The notes under the pieces were generated by a model. That model did not search any database and was not told the origin of the DNA. It was given only the letters and a program-made list of their open reading frames with translations. Shown in pieces: positions 1 through 8,599 of a stretch of 64,000 nt of DNA. Position 1 is the stretch's first letter. Each line of letters begins with the position of its first letter. This stretch comes from an uncultured Pelagibacteraceae bacterium (GTDB lineage: Bacteria; Pseudomonadota; Alphaproteobacteria; Pelagibacterales; Pelagibacteraceae). The translations under genes and the position numbers were made by a program. The DNA lies in contig CACLIZ010000001.1 of NCBI GenBank assembly GCA_902607115.1, positions 34,979 to 98,978 of the forward strand, in the 5' to 3' direction.

Positions 1-649
1 AATTTTTATTTTTATAGGCTTTACAATTTTGAATTAATGGACAAAAATTACAAGATGGTAATATAGGTTTGCAAACTAAAGCCCCTATTTCCATAATTGC
101 CTGCGCATAATCACTTGATCTTTTGGAAGTATTAAAAAAAGATTTTTTTTTAGTTAAATTTTCTTTTGAAATTTCATTTTTCGTTTTAAGCAAAAAAATT
201 CTTTTTAATATTCTCTCAACGTTGCCGTCCATTGGAATATAAGGTTGATTATGAGCAATAGCTAAAATTGATCTTGAAGTATATTCTCCAATACCTGGGA
301 GAGACTTAAGTTTTTCTAAATCTTTTGGCAAACTTCCATTAAACTCTTCTAACAATTTAATTGCAGTTTTTTTTAAGTTTCTTGCTCTAGAATAATATCC
401 AAGTCCTTCCCAATTTTTTAAAACTCTTTGTTCATTTGCCTTTGCTAATGATTTTAAGTTTGGAAAATTTTTTATAAAACTTTCAAAATAAGGAATTACA
501 GTTTTTACTTGTGTTTGTTGGAGCATAAATTCACTAACCAAAGTAAAGTATTCTCTATTTTTAGTTGATGTTTTTTTTCTCCAAGGAAGATTTCGCTTGT
601 TATTATCGTACCATTTTAAAATTTTATTTGGTATGTTTAGTTCTGGCAT
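1..649 (-). CDS. mutY: A/G-specific adenine DNA glycosylase MutY (C-terminus cut by window edge)
   Basis: Base-excision repair enzyme that removes adenine mispaired with 8-oxoguanine. The leftward frame is open from its ATG to the window edge, giving 216 residues. Visible are the EFMLQQTQV motif with the catalytic Glu near residue 40, GLGYYSRARNL, the helix-hairpin-helix LPGIGEYTS, the catalytic Asp in PMDGNVERIL near residue 141, and the four [4Fe-4S] cysteines spaced C-x6-C-x2-C-x5-C. The C-terminal NUDIX-like domain that reads 8-oxoG lies outside the window. Its start codon touches the start codon of the divergent DUF721 gene, which leaves no room for an upstream promoter or leader unless transcripts begin inside the neighbour. 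Family assignment is secure. Confidence 0.95.
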   Translation of the reverse strand, partial: MPELNIPNKILKWYDNNKRNLPWRKKTSTKNREYFTLVSEFMLQQTQVKTVIPYFESFIKNFPNLKSLAKANEQRVLKNWEGLGYYSRARNLKKTAIKLLEEFNGSLPKDLEKLKSLPGIGEYTSRSILAIAHNQPYIPMDGNVERILKRIFLLKTKNEISKENLTKKKSFFNTSKRSSDYAQAIMEIGALVCKPILPSCNFCPLIQNCKAYKNKN

Positions 650-1135
650 ATGAATTCAAAAAATTATAATAAGAATAGCAGAAAATTTATACAAGGTCTT
701 AGATCATTTAAAGACATTTTGCCTTCCAAAGTAAAAAATCTAATTAATAAAAAAGGTCAAATTTATTCTGAAACATTAGATAATTGGAGATATTTTGTTG
801 GTAATGATTTATTTGATATCAGCTTTCCTAAATCTTTCAAAAATGAAAATAAACTTGGATCTAGCTGTTTAACTGTAATGGTAAAAAGAGGTAATGAGGT
901 TAATTTTGAATATTCTAAAAGTTTTATAATTGAAAAAATTAACTCTTTTTTTGGGTATGAAGCAGTTCATAATATAAAATTAGTTTCTTTTGAAGAAAAA
1001 AATAAAGAATTTAAAGAAAAGCAAAGAGAAGATGATGTGACAAAAAATAAATATAAAAAACAAATTTCTGATATTAAAAATGAAAAAATAAAAGATTCTT
1101 TAATTGAGTTAAGTAAAGTATATAAAAAAAAATGA
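650..1135 (+). CDS. DUF721 / DciA-like protein
   Basis: A 161-residue protein of the DUF721 family, whose characterised members (DciA) act in loading the replicative helicase DnaB. Residues about 40-115 show the family pattern: a Trp-containing segment (DNWRYFVGNDL), a Pro-containing strand, a hydrophobic strand (SCLTVMVKRG), then the INSFFGYEAVHNIKLVSF ending. The C-terminal third is a charged Lys/Glu tail without recognisable fold. The mutY-DUF721-dsbA-smc neighbourhood is a recurrent alphaproteobacterial order, which supports the call. The stop overlaps the next ATG by 4 bp, so translational coupling is likely. The role in helicase loading is inferred from the family only. Confidence 0.8.
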   Translation: MNSKNYNKNSRKFIQGLRSFKDILPSKVKNLINKKGQIYSETLDNWRYFVGNDLFDISFPKSFKNENKLGSSCLTVMVKRGNEVNFEYSKSFIIEKINSFFGYEAVHNIKLVSFEEKNKEFKEKQREDDVTKNKYKKQISDIKNEKIKDSLIELSKVYKKK

Positions 1136-1467
1136 AAAAAATTTTATTCACATTGATAGTTTTTTTGTTATCCTATGCTAACTTAGGCGCAGAAAATAAA
1201 GTTAAAAGAATATTTGAGGGAAAAGAAGACTCCAAAATTACCATATTAGTCTATGAGTCGCTTACTTGTTCTCATTGTGCAAAATTTCATTCCGACGTTT
1301 ATCCAGATTTAAAGAAAAATATTGAAGATTTTGTTTTAGAAGACCGAATCGAGGGTGTAAAAAAATACAACGTGAGCGCTACTCCTACTTTAATTATCAA
1401 TGGTGAAAAGTTTGAAAAATCACTAACCTATAAAAATTTAGAAAAAACTTTAGAAAAACTGTTATAA
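1132..1467 (+). CDS. DsbA-like thioredoxin-fold protein with the helical insert missing
   Basis: A 111-residue exported thioredoxin-like protein. Residues 1-20 look like a signal peptide ending at LGA. A CSHC redox motif lies at residues 46-49 and the cis-proline loop (SATPTLIING) near residue 90. DsbA-family proteins in this locus usually have about 190-210 residues, with an alpha-helical domain between the CxxC helix and the cis-Pro strand. Here LKKN runs straight into IEDFVLEDRIEGV, so about 80-90 residues of that domain seem to be absent in frame. Thiol oxidoreductase activity is therefore uncertain. The protein could be a degenerate or minimal thioredoxin, or the product of an assembly deletion. 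It sits 8 bp before smc. Confidence 0.75.
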   Translation: MKKILFTLIVFLLSYANLGAENKVKRIFEGKEDSKITILVYESLTCSHCAKFHSDVYPDLKKNIEDFVLEDRIEGVKKYNVSATPTLIINGEKFEKSLTYKNLEKTLEKLL

Positions 1468-1475
1468 GTTAGTTC

Positions 1476-3873
1476 ATGGAGTTTAAAAAAATCCAATTAA
1501 ATGGATTTAAATCATTTTCAGAGAAAACTACCTTTTTAATTGAAAAAGGATTAACTGGCATTGTTGGTCCAAACGGTTGTGGTAAATCAAATATTGTTGA
1601 GTCTTTAAGATGGTGTATGGGAGAAACCTCTGCAAAAAGTATGAGAGGCTCTGGAATGGAAGATGTTATTTTTTCTGGAACATCAAATAAACCATCGAAA
1701 AATATTGCTGAAGTAAGTATAAATATTTCAAATACTGAAAAGTCAGGATCATACCAATTCAAAGAAATAGAAGAAATAGAAATTAGAAGAAAAATAGAAA
1801 GAGATAAAGGTTCGCGTTTTTATTTAAATGATAAAGAGGTTAGAGCAAAAGACGCTCAAATGTTTTTTGCAGATCTTTCAACTGGTGCGCATTCCCCTTC
1901 TATAATTAGTCAAGGAAGAATTGGATCGTTAGTTACGGCCAAACCTCAAGATAGAAGAGCAATATTAGAGGAGGCAGCTGGAATTTCTGGATTACATGTA
2001 AGAAGACATGAGGCAGAACTAAGATTAAATGCTGCAGAAAATAATTTAAAAAGAGCAGATGAACTAAGAAGGCAGCTGGAAAAACAACTAATCAGTTTAG
2101 AAAAACAAGCTGAAGAGGCAACAAAATACAAAAAAAATATCTGATGAAATAAAACAAGTAGAGGCAGGTTTGTATTTCTTAAAAATCAGAGAAATTGAAA
2201 ATGAAATTAAAGTTGAAAATGAAATAAATACTGATGCAGAAAAAGAATTTTCATTATTCAACGATAAAATATTAAGCTTAGAAAACTCAATTAAAAAATT
2301 AGAGGATGAGCTCGGTCCAATTAGAGACAAAAATTTAGAAATTATTTCAAGAATTCAAAGGCTAAATTTAGAATTACAGAATCTAGATGAAGAAACAAAG
2401 AGGATGGCCAATGAAATAGAAGCAACTAAAATATCATTGAAAACTATTGATGAAGACGAAGATAGAGAAAAAAGTATAGTAATTGATGCAAATTCTAATG
2501 AAAAAAGACTTAAGGAAGAAAAGAATGAATTAATTGAAATTGACTCTAAGTATTATGACACAGAAAAAAAGTCAAATGAAGATCTGGATGCAGCAAAAAA
2601 TAAATTAAACCTCGAGATAGACAAAGTTAAGGAATTGATCAATGCTAATAAAAATAATGAAGCAATAGTTGTTCTTGATAACTGCAAAATAATAATAGAA
2701 GAATATGCAAACTTTTTTAGTAAAAACCAAAATATAAAACAAGAATCTACAAAAAGAAGAGAAAGGATCAATAATATAGATATTGAAATTGAAAGTTGGA
2801 AAAATTTGTTAGTAAATTCTGAAAAAATGATAGTTCAATTAGCGGATAGAAAAGAAAAACTAAATCAAAAATTATCAGATTTAGAAAAACGTCCCAATCA
2901 AAATGCAGAAAAGAAAGGACAAATTTCTGAAAATCTTAGAATTTCAGAAAATGAAAAAGAAAATAATGAAACTAAAATAAATACCTTAGAACAACAGCTT
3001 GAAGAAAATAAATCCAAATTAAATGAAATAAAAGAAAGTTCAATTAGTGTTAGAGAAAAAAGAGCAAGCGCCAATGCTACTATTGTTGGATTAAATAAAA
3101 GAAAAAGCGATTTAATCGATAGAGTTGAAAATGATTTAAATATTAAAGAAGATAATCTTTTAAAATTTTCAAATTTAGAAAAAGAAGAAGAATTTCCAGA
3201 TACAGTTACTCAAGAAGAACTGTTAGATAAAAAAAAGAGAGATAGGGATAATTTGGGATCTGTAAATCTAAGAGCAGATGAAGAAACTGGAAAATATAAA
3301 GATGAAATTATTAAAATGGAAAAAGATAGAGAGGATATTGTTAACGCAATTACTAAACTTAAAGATAGTATTAATGAATTAAATCATAAAGGAAGGGAAA
3401 GACTATTAGATGCGTTTGACAAAGTAAGCAGAAAATTTAATGAAGTTTACACAAAACTTTTTAATGGTGGTAATGCAAAACTAGAACTTGTTGACTCTGA
3501 AGACCCTTTGGATGCGGGATTGGATTTGTTGGTTAGTCCTCCAGGTAAAAGACTTCAATCCATTACTTTATTATCTGGTGGTGAACAGGCTTTAACTGCT
3601 CTGTCTCTAATTTTTGCAGTATTTTTAACTAACCCATCTCCAATTTGTGTACTAGACGAAGTAGATGCTCCTTTAGATGATGCAAACGTTACTAGATTTT
3701 GTAATTTACTAGATGAATTAACAAGAATAACTACAACTAAGTTTATTATTGTAACGCACCATGCATTAACAATGTCTAAGATGGACAGACTTTATGGAGT
3801 TACAATGCCAGAGAAAGGTATAAGTCAGCTAGTTTCTGTAGATTTACAAAAAGCTGAAAGCCTAGTTGCCTAA
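1476..3873 (+). CDS. smc: Chromosome segregation ATPase SMC, interrupted by one frameshift
   Basis: SMC organises and segregates the chromosome. The N-terminal head has Walker A GPNGCGKS at residues 31-38. The C-terminal head has the ABC signature [13 protein letters not shown] and a Walker B ending [14 protein letters not shown]. The frame breaks at the A8 run 2130-2137 and stops at 2144. Removing one A restores [16 protein letters not shown] and joins a frame running to 3873, giving about 798 residues. This is well short of the roughly 1150 typical of SMC. Between the heads I see only charged heptad-like sequence and no clear glycine-rich hinge domain. ScpA and ScpB are not nearby. The frameshift is probably a homopolymer error. 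Confidence 0.88.
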
Positions 3874-3874
3874 A

Positions 3875-4150
3875 ATGCCTGACGACTTAAAAACTCGCTT
3901 AAAAATTGCAAAATCAAAGTTTAAAAATAAAAATCCATCTGATGAGGACAACAAAAAATCTAGCTTTGGTAAGGCTTTTCAGCTTAGCACTGAATTGGTA
4001 TCTGCGGTATTAGTAGCCACAATTATAGGGTTTATTTTAGACAATTGGTTTGATACTAAACCCTGGTTAATAATAATATTTTTTTTTATTGGTGTGGCGG
4101 CAGGAATTATGAATGTTATCAGATCAGCAAAAAAAATGCAGAAGGACTAG
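3875..4150 (+). CDS. atpI: F0F1 ATP synthase assembly protein AtpI
   Basis: A 91-residue inner-membrane protein that heads the F0 operon; AtpI proteins help assemble the c-ring and have been linked to Mg2+ uptake. A charged N-terminal 35 residues is followed by two membrane segments (about 45-62 and 68-86) separated by the short loop DNWFDTKPW, the usual AtpI layout, including the conserved LDNWF...P turn. I chose the ATG one base after the smc stop. A TTG three codons upstream (3866) is possible but would overlap smc and adds nothing conserved. It lies 6 bp before atpB. Confidence 0.85.
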   Translation: MPDDLKTRLKIAKSKFKNKNPSDEDNKKSSFGKAFQLSTELVSAVLVATIIGFILDNWFDTKPWLIIIFFFIGVAAGIMNVIRSAKKMQKD

Positions 4151-4156
4151 ATAAAT

Positions 4157-4891
4157 ATGGCAGCAAACCCCATGACTCAATTCAATGTCTACAGAATTGG
4201 GCCAGAAATTAAAATTAGTGAAATAGATATTTCTTTTACAAATGCAAGTTTGTTTATGGTGATCTGTACTGTTACTATTCTTTTAATATTTAACTTTGGA
4301 ACAAAAAAAAATTCAATTATTCCAGATAAATTGCAGTTACTTGGAGAGTTAAGTTATTCATTTGTTTCTAAAATGATAAGCGACACTGCGGGTACAAAAG
4401 CTAAACCTTATTTTTCATTTATATTTTCACTATTCATGTTTGTTTTATTTTGTAACATGTTAGGAATGATACCATATACTTTTACAGTAACTAGCCACAT
4501 AATTGTTACTTTTGTTTTAGCAGCATTCATTTTTATTGGAGTAACAATAATTGGCTTTATAAAACATGGGCTAGGATATTTAAAACTATTTGTGCCGAGT
4601 GGAGTACCTTTGGTTTTATTGCCATTGATAGTAGTTATAGAAATTATTTCATATTTAAGTAGACCGATTAGTCTTTCGGTTAGATTATTTGCCAATATGA
4701 TGGCAGGACATACAATGATGAAAGTATTCGGAGGCTTCGTAGTAAGTCTTGGGATAGTGGGAGGATGGCTTCCACTTGGTTTTTCAGTTGCACTTACAGG
4801 TTTAGAAATCTTAGTAGCATTTCTGCAAGCATATGTATTTGCAATATTAACGTGCATCTATTTAAATGATGCATTAAATTTACACCATTAG
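4157..4891 (+). CDS. atpB: ATP synthase F0 subunit a
   Basis: Subunit a forms the two proton half-channels of F0 against the c-ring. The 244-residue length is normal for alphaproteobacteria. Several hydrophobic helices are evident, and the essential arginine is Arg176 in LSVRLFANMMAGH, followed by the final helix pair ending FLQAYVFAILTCIYLNDALNLHH. The starting segment MAANPMTQFNVYRIGP is also typical of the alphaproteobacterial family. It is co-directional with atpI and atpE. The F1 genes (atpHAGDC) are not in the window, as expected for this class, where F0 and F1 are separate operons. Confidence 0.97.
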   Translation: MAANPMTQFNVYRIGPEIKISEIDISFTNASLFMVICTVTILLIFNFGTKKNSIIPDKLQLLGELSYSFVSKMISDTAGTKAKPYFSFIFSLFMFVLFCNMLGMIPYTFTVTSHIIVTFVLAAFIFIGVTIIGFIKHGLGYLKLFVPSGVPLVLLPLIVVIEIISYLSRPISLSVRLFANMMAGHTMMKVFGGFVVSLGIVGGWLPLGFSVALTGLEILVAFLQAYVFAILTCIYLNDALNLHH

Positions 4892-4898
4892 TATTAAC

Positions 4899-4906
4899 AA
4901 AGGAGG
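4899..4906 (+). promoter_or_regulatory. Strong Shine-Dalgarno of atpE
   Basis: AAAGGAGG lies 5 bases before the atpE ATG and is almost a perfect complement to the 16S rRNA tail. It stands out because most starts in this window have weak or no Shine-Dalgarno sequence. A strong site fits the need for many c subunits per ATP synthase complex (inference). Confidence 0.8.
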
Positions 4907-4911
4907 ATATA

Positions 4912-5139
4912 ATGGAACTAGAAGCAGCAAAAATGATTGGGGCAGGTTTAGCAGCTATTGCTCTAGCAGGTGCAGGAGTTGGAATAGGAATTATTTTTGG
5001 TAATTACCTTTCTGGAGCGATGAGAAATCCTTCAGCAGCTCAAAAACAGTTTCCAAATTTATTATTAGGTTTCGCATTGGCGGAAGCAACTGGATTATTT
5101 GGATTAGTTGTTGCATTGATTATTTTATTTGCATTTTAA
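4912..5139 (+). CDS. atpE: ATP synthase F0 subunit c
   Basis: The 75-residue c-ring subunit is a two-helix hairpin. The polar loop RNPSAAQK (Arg38-Asn39-Pro40) and the ion-binding carboxylate Glu58 in GFALAEATGLF are both present. The first helix has the small-residue run AGAGVGIGIIFG needed for tight ring packing. I see no obvious sodium-binding signature around Glu58, so protons are the likely coupling ion (inference). It is preceded by an unusually strong ribosome-binding site and followed 3 bp later by the b' gene. Confidence 0.97.
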   Translation: MELEAAKMIGAGLAAIALAGAGVGIGIIFGNYLSGAMRNPSAAQKQFPNLLLGFALAEATGLFGLVVALIILFAF

Positions 5140-5142
5140 TTA

Positions 5143-5721
5143 ATGTTTAAAAAAATAATATTAAAAACACTAGCTGTATATTTTTTATTTATAAATTTTA
5201 TACACGCGGCTGAAAGTGGAGGTATGCCTCAACTTGATCCTGAGTTTTGGTTTTCTCAAATATTTTGGCTAATTATAACTTTTGGAATTTTATATTTAGT
5301 TTTATCTAAAATAATATTACCAAAAATAAGTGATAATCTTGAAACTAGAAAATCGCAAGTTTTAGAAAATTTAGAACTTGCAGAAAAACAAAGAAATGAG
5401 AGTGAAGCTAAATTAAAAGAGTTTGATGATATTATTTTAAAATCAAAAATTGAGGCAAAAAATCTATTTAATGAATCAAGAAAAAATTTATTAGATGACA
5501 TTAATAACAAAAGGCAAAAACTTGAGGGAGAAATAGATAAAGAGGTTGAAATTATAGAAGCAGAAATCGAAGATCTTAAAAAAAAGTCGCCTGATAAAAT
5601 AAATAAAATAGCAATCGAGACTTCTGAAGATTTAATTAATCAATTAATTGGTGTTAATGTAAATAACAGCAGCATTACTGCGATTGTCAATGATATTTCA
5701 AGCAAAAATAAACATTTATGA
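5143..5721 (+). CDS. atpF': ATP synthase F0 subunit b' (AtpF'/AtpG type)
   Basis: One of the two peripheral-stalk b-type subunits. The 192-residue protein starts with a signal-like hydrophobic segment (residues about 7-22, ending HAAES). It then has the b-subunit membrane helix FWFSQIFWLIITFGILYLVLSKIILPKI and a long charged coiled coil. A preceding cleavable-looking signal is common in alphaproteobacterial and chloroplast-type b' proteins. The stop overlaps the next gene's ATG by 4 bp. Having both b' and b implies a heterodimeric stator, as in other alphaproteobacteria. Confidence 0.92.
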   Translation: MFKKIILKTLAVYFLFINFIHAAESGGMPQLDPEFWFSQIFWLIITFGILYLVLSKIILPKISDNLETRKSQVLENLELAEKQRNESEAKLKEFDDIILKSKIEAKNLFNESRKNLLDDINNKRQKLEGEIDKEVEIIEAEIEDLKKKSPDKINKIAIETSEDLINQLIGVNVNNSSITAIVNDISSKNKHL

Positions 5722-6216
5722 GTTTTGACGCAACATTCTGGGTAGCAGTATCATTTGTAATTTTTTTTGGAATTTTAGTTTATTTTAAAATACCAAAAAA
5801 AATAAATGAGCTATTAGGCAATATGATAACTGATATAAAAAAAAGAAATTGATGAAAGTGAAAAGCTAAGGTCAGAAACTAAAAATATGTTAGATGAAGC
5901 TCAAAAAAAACTGGACACAGCTGATAAAGAAGTAAATAAAATTTTAATGCAAGCTAAAGATGATGGTGAAAAGCTTGTTTTAGAAATGAATGAAAAGTTT
6001 CACAATTCCTCTGAAATCAAAAAAAATGCTGCTCAACAGAAAATTAATCAAATGAAAGAAAATGCTATCAAAGAAATAAAAAATACATCTATAAAAATAG
6101 CAGTTGAGTCAGTCAAAAAAATCATATCTACATCGGTCGATAAATCAAAACTAAACAATCTTTTTGATAAAAACCTTGAAGAAACTAAAGCAGAATTAAA
6201 AAAAATTAATTCTTAA
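5718..6216 (+). CDS. atpF: ATP synthase F0 subunit b, interrupted by one frameshift
   Basis: The second peripheral-stalk subunit. The N-terminal membrane helix MSFDATFWVAVSFVIFFGIL is followed by KIPKKINELLGNM and then a long Lys/Glu coiled coil ending ETKAELKKINS. The opening frame stops at 5852, just after the A8 run 5837-5844. Removing one A gives DIKKEIDESEKLRSETKN and continues to 6216, for about 165 residues, a normal b length. Without correction the product would be a 44-residue membrane stub, and an F0 complex could not assemble. I therefore regard the break as a sequence error or a slippage-tolerated run, not a real loss. Confidence 0.88.
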
Positions 6217-6248
6217 AATTTAGCTGATATAAGTTAAATTTATATATT

Positions 6249-7712
6249 ATGCATTCAATAGTAATAGGTTCAGGCTTTGGTGGTATTGCGGCTGCACTGC
6301 GTCTTAAGGCAAAAAATCATAAAGTAACATTAGTAGAAAAACATAATGACCTCGGCGGTAGAGCAAGAGTATTTAGAAGAAATGGATTTACTTTTGATGG
6401 AGGACCAACTGTAATAACTGCTCCTTATTTAATTAATGAACTGTTTGAATTATTTAATAAAAATTCTAAAGATTATATAGATCTAGTACCACTTAATACT
6501 TGGTATCAATTTGTTTTTGAAGATAAATCTAAATTTAATTACTCTGGCAATGAAATAGAGATGAAAAATCAAATTGAACAAATAAGCAAAGAAGATTTTG
6601 AAGGATATAAAAAACTGGTAAATTTTACAAAAAAAATTTTTGACAAAGGTTTCACTGAACTTGCGGATGTTCCATTCAATAAACCATTTGTAATGATGCA
6701 ACAATTGCCAGCTTTATTAAAATTAAAAAGTTATAAATCAGTTTATTCACTTGTTTCTTCTTATGTGAAAAATGAAAAATTAAGAAGAGTATTAAGTATG
6801 CATCCTTTATTAGTTGGTGGAAATCCTTTTACAACAACTTCTATTTATGGATTGATTTTATATTTAGAAAAAAAATGGGGAATTCATTATTCAATAGGTG
6901 GAACAGGAAATATCATAAATGGTTTGGAAAGATTAATGAATGAAGTTGGAATTGAAGTAATTAAAGGCAATGAAGTAACAAAGATTATTTTAGATAATAA
7001 AAAAATAACAGGTGTACAGTTAGATAATGACCAGAATATAAATGCAAATTACATTATATGCAATGCTGATCCACCTGCTGTTTATGAAAATTTATTAAAC
7101 GAAAATAAAAATAATTCTTTTTTATTTAATTGGAAAAAAAATAGAATGGAATATTCTATGGGATTATTTGTTTACTATTTTGGAACAAAAAAAATTTATG
7201 AAGATATTGAACACCATACAATTAAGTTTGGTAATAAATATAAAGAACATTTAGAAGACATATTTAATAATAAAAGATTAAATAACGATATAAGTTATTA
7301 CTTACATAGACCATCTGCTACAGATAAATCAATGGCTCCTGAGGGACATGATTGTTTTTACGTTCTTGTTCCTGTTCCTAATAATCAATCAAATATTAAT
7401 TGGGAAATTGAGGGAGAAAAAATGAAAAATCTAGTTATTAATAAAATGGAAAAAGATCTTATGCCAAACCTAAGAGAAAATATTATTGAAGATTTTTATT
7501 TAACTCCCAATTATTTTGAGAAAGATTTAAACACGAGACATGGTTCTGGTTTTTCTATTCAGCCAAAACTTTCACAATCTGCTTACTTTAGATTTCACAA
7601 TAAATCAGAAATATATAAGGGACTTTATTTTGTTGGGGCAGGAACTCATCCTGGGGCTGGAGTACCTGGCGTCCTATCTTCAGCTAAAGTATTGGATAAG
7701 ATAATTCAATGA
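6249..7712 (+). CDS. crtI: Phytoene desaturase CrtI
   Basis: FAD-dependent desaturase converting phytoene to lycopene in the carotenoid branch that leads to retinal. At 487 residues it matches bacterial CrtI. The dinucleotide fold GSGFGG lies at residues 8-13 and is followed by LVEKHNDLGGRARVF. The C-terminal CrtI signature FVGAGTHPGAGVPGVLSSAKV is clear. It starts 32 bp after atpF and overlaps crtB by 4 bp, opening a four-gene set crtI-crtB-crtY-blh. The gap before it is too short to decide whether it has its own promoter or is read through from the F0 operon. Confidence 0.95.
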   Translation: MHSIVIGSGFGGIAAALRLKAKNHKVTLVEKHNDLGGRARVFRRNGFTFDGGPTVITAPYLINELFELFNKNSKDYIDLVPLNTWYQFVFEDKSKFNYSGNEIEMKNQIEQISKEDFEGYKKLVNFTKKIFDKGFTELADVPFNKPFVMMQQLPALLKLKSYKSVYSLVSSYVKNEKLRRVLSMHPLLVGGNPFTTTSIYGLILYLEKKWGIHYSIGGTGNIINGLERLMNEVGIEVIKGNEVTKIILDNKKITGVQLDNDQNINANYIICNADPPAVYENLLNENKNNSFLFNWKKNRMEYSMGLFVYYFGTKKIYEDIEHHTIKFGNKYKEHLEDIFNNKRLNNDISYYLHRPSATDKSMAPEGHDCFYVLVPVPNNQSNINWEIEGEKMKNLVINKMEKDLMPNLRENIIEDFYLTPNYFEKDLNTRHGSGFSIQPKLSQSAYFRFHNKSEIYKGLYFVGAGTHPGAGVPGVLSSAKVLDKIIQ

Positions 7713-8599
7713 CAGAGAAAAACTATCTAGCTCTTTTTGCTAAATCCTTTAATTGGGCTGGATTTTTTTTGCCAAAAAATATTTACCATGATTGCTCTAA
7801 ACTTTATGCATTTTGTAGAATTTTGGATGATTTGGTAGATGAAAAAGATAACTTGGAAATAAAAATAAAAAGATTTAATGAAATTAAAAATATTTATAAA
7901 AATAATTATGAACTAGATAACAGTAATAGACAATTACCTGATAAAAATGAACATGAATTAATTGTTAATGATATGATTATCCTTGCAGATAATAATAATA
8001 TTAAACGAATTATTCTAGATGACTTAATCGAAGGCATTGGTTCAGATTTAAAACAAAAAGTTTATTTTAGGTCAGTAAAAGATTTATTAGTTTATTCATA
8101 TAGAGTTGCTGGTACAGTTGGCTTAATGATGGCAAAAATACTAAATGTAAATGACACAAGATCTTTAAAAGGGGCTATAGATTTAGGAGTTGCAATGCAA
8201 TTAACAAATATAGCCAGAGATGTAATTGAAGATCAAAAAATGAATAGACAATATATAAAACCAGATTTCGAAAATATTATAGCAACATTAAAACTTGCTG
8301 ATATGTTTTATAAAAGTTCATTTAGTTCATTAAAGAAAATTCCATTTAAGTATAGATTTGCGATAATCGTAGCAAGAAGAGTTTACAGACAGATAGGAAA
8401 AAAAATTATAAAAAAAAGAAATATGGAAAGTTATGAAAAATCTGGAAAAATTTATGTTAATAATTTTGAAAAAATTTATCAAACTTTCTTTTCTATATTG
8501 GATTTAATGAAACTATTTTTAATAGATATAGAATCTCATCAAAGAATGACGGAACATGAAATTATAAGTGAGGAAGTAAATCTAGATGAAAGAATTTGA
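7709..8599 (+). CDS. crtB: Phytoene synthase CrtB
   Basis: Condenses two geranylgeranyl diphosphates to phytoene. The 296-residue protein has both Asp-rich Mg2+-diphosphate motifs of the squalene/phytoene synthase family: DDLVDE (Asp40, Asp41, Asp44) and NIARDVIED (Asp171, Asp175). The family segment YRVAGTVGLMM is also present. It overlaps crtI by 4 bp and crtY by 14 bp, which indicates one transcript. The supplier of its substrate, a GGPP synthase (crtE), is not in the window. Confidence 0.95.
   Translation: MTEKNYLALFAKSFNWAGFFLPKNIYHDCSKLYAFCRILDDLVDEKDNLEIKIKRFNEIKNIYKNNYELDNSNRQLPDKNEHELIVNDMIILADNNNIKRIILDDLIEGIGSDLKQKVYFRSVKDLLVYSYRVAGTVGLMMAKILNVNDTRSLKGAIDLGVAMQLTNIARDVIEDQKMNRQYIKPDFENIIATLKLADMFYKSSFSSLKKIPFKYRFAIIVARRVYRQIGKKIIKKRNMESYEKSGKIYVNNFEKIYQTFFSILDLMKLFLIDIESHQRMTEHEIISEEVNLDERI

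Noticed and set aside
3866..3874. TTG start for atpI
   Set aside because: It overlaps the smc stop. The ATG at 3875 gives a normal AtpI N-terminus.
4408..4857. Open frame of 149 codons antisense to atpB
   Set aside because: A shadow of a hydrophobic gene. It has no recognisable domain and no room for its own signals.
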